NCBI GenBank assembly: GCA_015472025.1
Contig: BNHL01000001.1
Span: 682,001-746,000 of the forward strand
DNA length: 64,000 nucleotides
Reading direction: 5' to 3'
Source of the DNA: Cytophagales bacterium WSM2-2
GTDB taxonomy: Bacteria > Bacteroidota > Bacteroidia > Cytophagales > Cyclobacteriaceae
Part shown: one piece after another, positions 62,806 to 64,000 of the stretch
Layout of the letters: each line of letters starts with the position of its first letter
Numbering within the stretch: position 1 is the stretch's first letter
Notes under the pieces: model-generated
Databases searched by the model: none
Seen by the model: the letters and a program-made list of their open reading frames with translations, nothing else
Told to the model about the DNA's origin: nothing
Program-made: the position numbers and the translations under genes

Positions 62806-63582
62806 ATGAACGCGAATAAACTAGCAATTATCGTTTCATACTACCTAGCAAGGTTTGACAAAGAGGCTGTATCAAATCTTGGATATAAAAGTATCAATGA
62901 AGCATTCGAAGAAACAGCACTCAAACTTGGTGTAAATAAAATCTATATAAAATTAAGACGAGATGAGTTTGATCCTGCATTTCCATGGCGCATTGGATGG
63001 CAAAGACCGATGGCTAAACGAATTATAAAGACAATTGAAGCTTTTCAAGAATTAAACGAATCGGATGTACGTGAAATAGTTTTGAATATTCTAAATAATA
63101 AAGATTATCGGGACAGTGAAGAAATAAATAACATTATTACACTTACCCAAGAAACACAGAACAAAGGGAAACTATCTCCCGGCAAATTTATCCTACGCGG
63201 CCCGACAGGAAAACAAGCTGAAGAATACTTTATCGAGTATTACAAAACATATCAAAAACCAGAGCAAGGAATACTGAGAGATACTCGCGATTTAGGTTGT
63301 GGTTATGACTTTGAAATCCAAAATGGTAGTCAGAGATTCTTTGTCGAAATAAAAGGTTTATCCGAAATTTCTGGTGGAGTTCTGTTTACCAATAAAGAGT
63401 GGAGTGTCGCATTAACTTCAGGAAACTCCTATTATTTAGTTATAGTTAAAAACTTAAAGAATAAACCCAAAATTGTTTTTATCCAAAATCCCACTTTTAA
63501 ATTAAAGGCCAAGAAAATCATATACACTTCAGTACAAATTCAATGGGCTATTTCGGATAATCTAATTAATTCTATTCAGTAA
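62806..63582 (+). CDS. DUF3883 domain protein, nuclease-like
   Basis: The 258-residue protein has an N-terminal helical domain (YYLARFDKEAVSNLGYKSIN, KLRRDEFDPAFPWRIGWQRP) and a C-terminal DUF3883-type domain (TGKQAEEYFIEYYKTYQKPE, then DLGCGYDFEIQNGSQRFFVE, EIKGLSE). The Asp in GYDFEI (~168) and the ExK in VEIKG (~181-183) match the PD-(D/E)xK nuclease pattern, so DNA cleavage is plausible. DUF3883 is common in defence and restriction systems. It follows the receiver gene and directly precedes the next gene (63583). It may be the restriction arm of this operon. Confidence 0.75.
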   Translation: MNANKLAIIVSYYLARFDKEAVSNLGYKSINEAFEETALKLGVNKIYIKLRRDEFDPAFPWRIGWQRPMAKRIIKTIEAFQELNESDVREIVLNILNNKDYRDSEEINNIITLTQETQNKGKLSPGKFILRGPTGKQAEEYFIEYYKTYQKPEQGILRDTRDLGCGYDFEIQNGSQRFFVEIKGLSEISGGVLFTNKEWSVALTSGNSYYLVIVKNLKNKPKIVFIQNPTFKLKAKKIIYTSVQIQWAISDNLINSIQ

Positions 63583-64000
63583 ATGAGTACGTTATTTGAA
63601 AATAAATACTACAATACCTATTACTACTCGAATATTGTAAGCAACATTCTAAGTCAAGACATTGAGTTACTCGGTTTCATTAGTAATTTTTTCGCTGATG
63701 AAGAAACCATTTATTATTTAGCTAAGCCATTTGAGAAGGAGAGTGCTTTTCATGTCTTTATTAAACATATAATAATTGAATTTCTTGAAAATGATATGAG
63801 CGAACATGATGAAAAGATATTCAAGTATTACGAAGCTGGTAAAAGTCCATTGAAACCACTATACGCAGAGTCAGCGTTAAAAGAGTATGGACTTGACGAT
63901 TATAATTTTGAAGAGTTCATTGACGAAAAGAAACAGATAGACTATCAAGATGTTGAGGCTTATCATGATGAGTTAAGGCTTACTGGCAAGATCGAAGATC
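63583..64000 (+). CDS. Truncated gene of unknown function at the window end
   Basis: An ATG at 63583, directly after the DUF3883 stop codon, opens a frame that stays open to the last base (139 codons seen). It encodes an acidic protein beginning MSTLFENKYYNTYYYSNIVS, with FFADEETIYYLAKPFEKESA and a stretch EEFIDEKKQIDYQDVEAYHD. No motif is recognised. It belongs to the same operon, as the junction is seamless, and must be completed from the neighbouring sequence. Confidence 0.6.
   Translation, partial: MSTLFENKYYNTYYYSNIVSNILSQDIELLGFISNFFADEETIYYLAKPFEKESAFHVFIKHIIIEFLENDMSEHDEKIFKYYEAGKSPLKPLYAESALKEYGLDDYNFEEFIDEKKQIDYQDVEAYHDELRLTGKIED

Overview
The window looks like a chromosomal segment of a Bacteroidota bacterium, most likely order Cytophagales (Chryseolinea/Ohtaekwangia-like); this is inferred from gene content. 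Supporting signs are several FtsX/MacB-type permeases of about 800 residues with no ATPase gene beside them, a PadR-linked permease, a DUF2795 protein, a GH109-type oxidoreductase with a Tat leader, and promoter boxes of the Bacteroidota form (TTTG, about 19 nt, TAnnTTTG). No rRNA, tRNA or CRISPR array was recognised. Layout: 0-6 kb holds a small DoxX/SnoaL/Crp-type cluster, a large permease and a TlpA-like outer-layer protein. 6-9 kb is an ECF sigma / membrane anti-sigma / secreted-protein operon. 9-14 kb is conserved core: GH109-like enzyme, adk, obgE, grpE and dnaJ; this DnaJ keeps only two of the four zinc-finger motifs. 14-24 kb has a NatAB-type exporter, an orphan histidine kinase, three tandem duplicated permeases, queA and ispD. 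24-30 kb has small proteins, a HEAT-like protein, ettA and an MFS transporter. 30-37 kb has a TonB-dependent receptor and a PadR regulator with a clear palindromic operator candidate in front of a prefix-domain permease. Accessory DNA becomes dense from about 37 kb. A 1280-residue membrane protein with sensor-like ectodomains and a C-terminal P-loop NTPase is followed by an A+T-rich membrane protein with a beta-rich tail. From 44 to 54 kb there are two paralogous genes of unknown function, two REP-associated tyrosine transposases (one frameshifted), a 0.7-kb array of REP-like palindromes built on a 204-bp higher-order repeat, a separate degenerate tandem array of 20/21-bp units, and a frameshifted phnA-like gene. 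54-57 kb holds several families of dispersed hairpin repeats and a DUF885 peptidase-like lipoprotein. The most interesting region is 57.4 kb to the window end. It is a tightly packed, A+T-rich operon of vsr, a C5-cytosine methyltransferase, a protein with two GHKL ATPase domains and a histidine-kinase-like H-box, a receiver-domain protein with a long unknown C-terminal domain, a DUF3883 nuclease-like protein, and a further gene cut off by the window end. It combines restriction-modification parts with what looks like a dedicated two-component relay and is the best candidate here for an unusual anti-phage defence system. A composite palindromic element lies upstream of both this operon and the 1280-residue gene, suggesting shared regulation.
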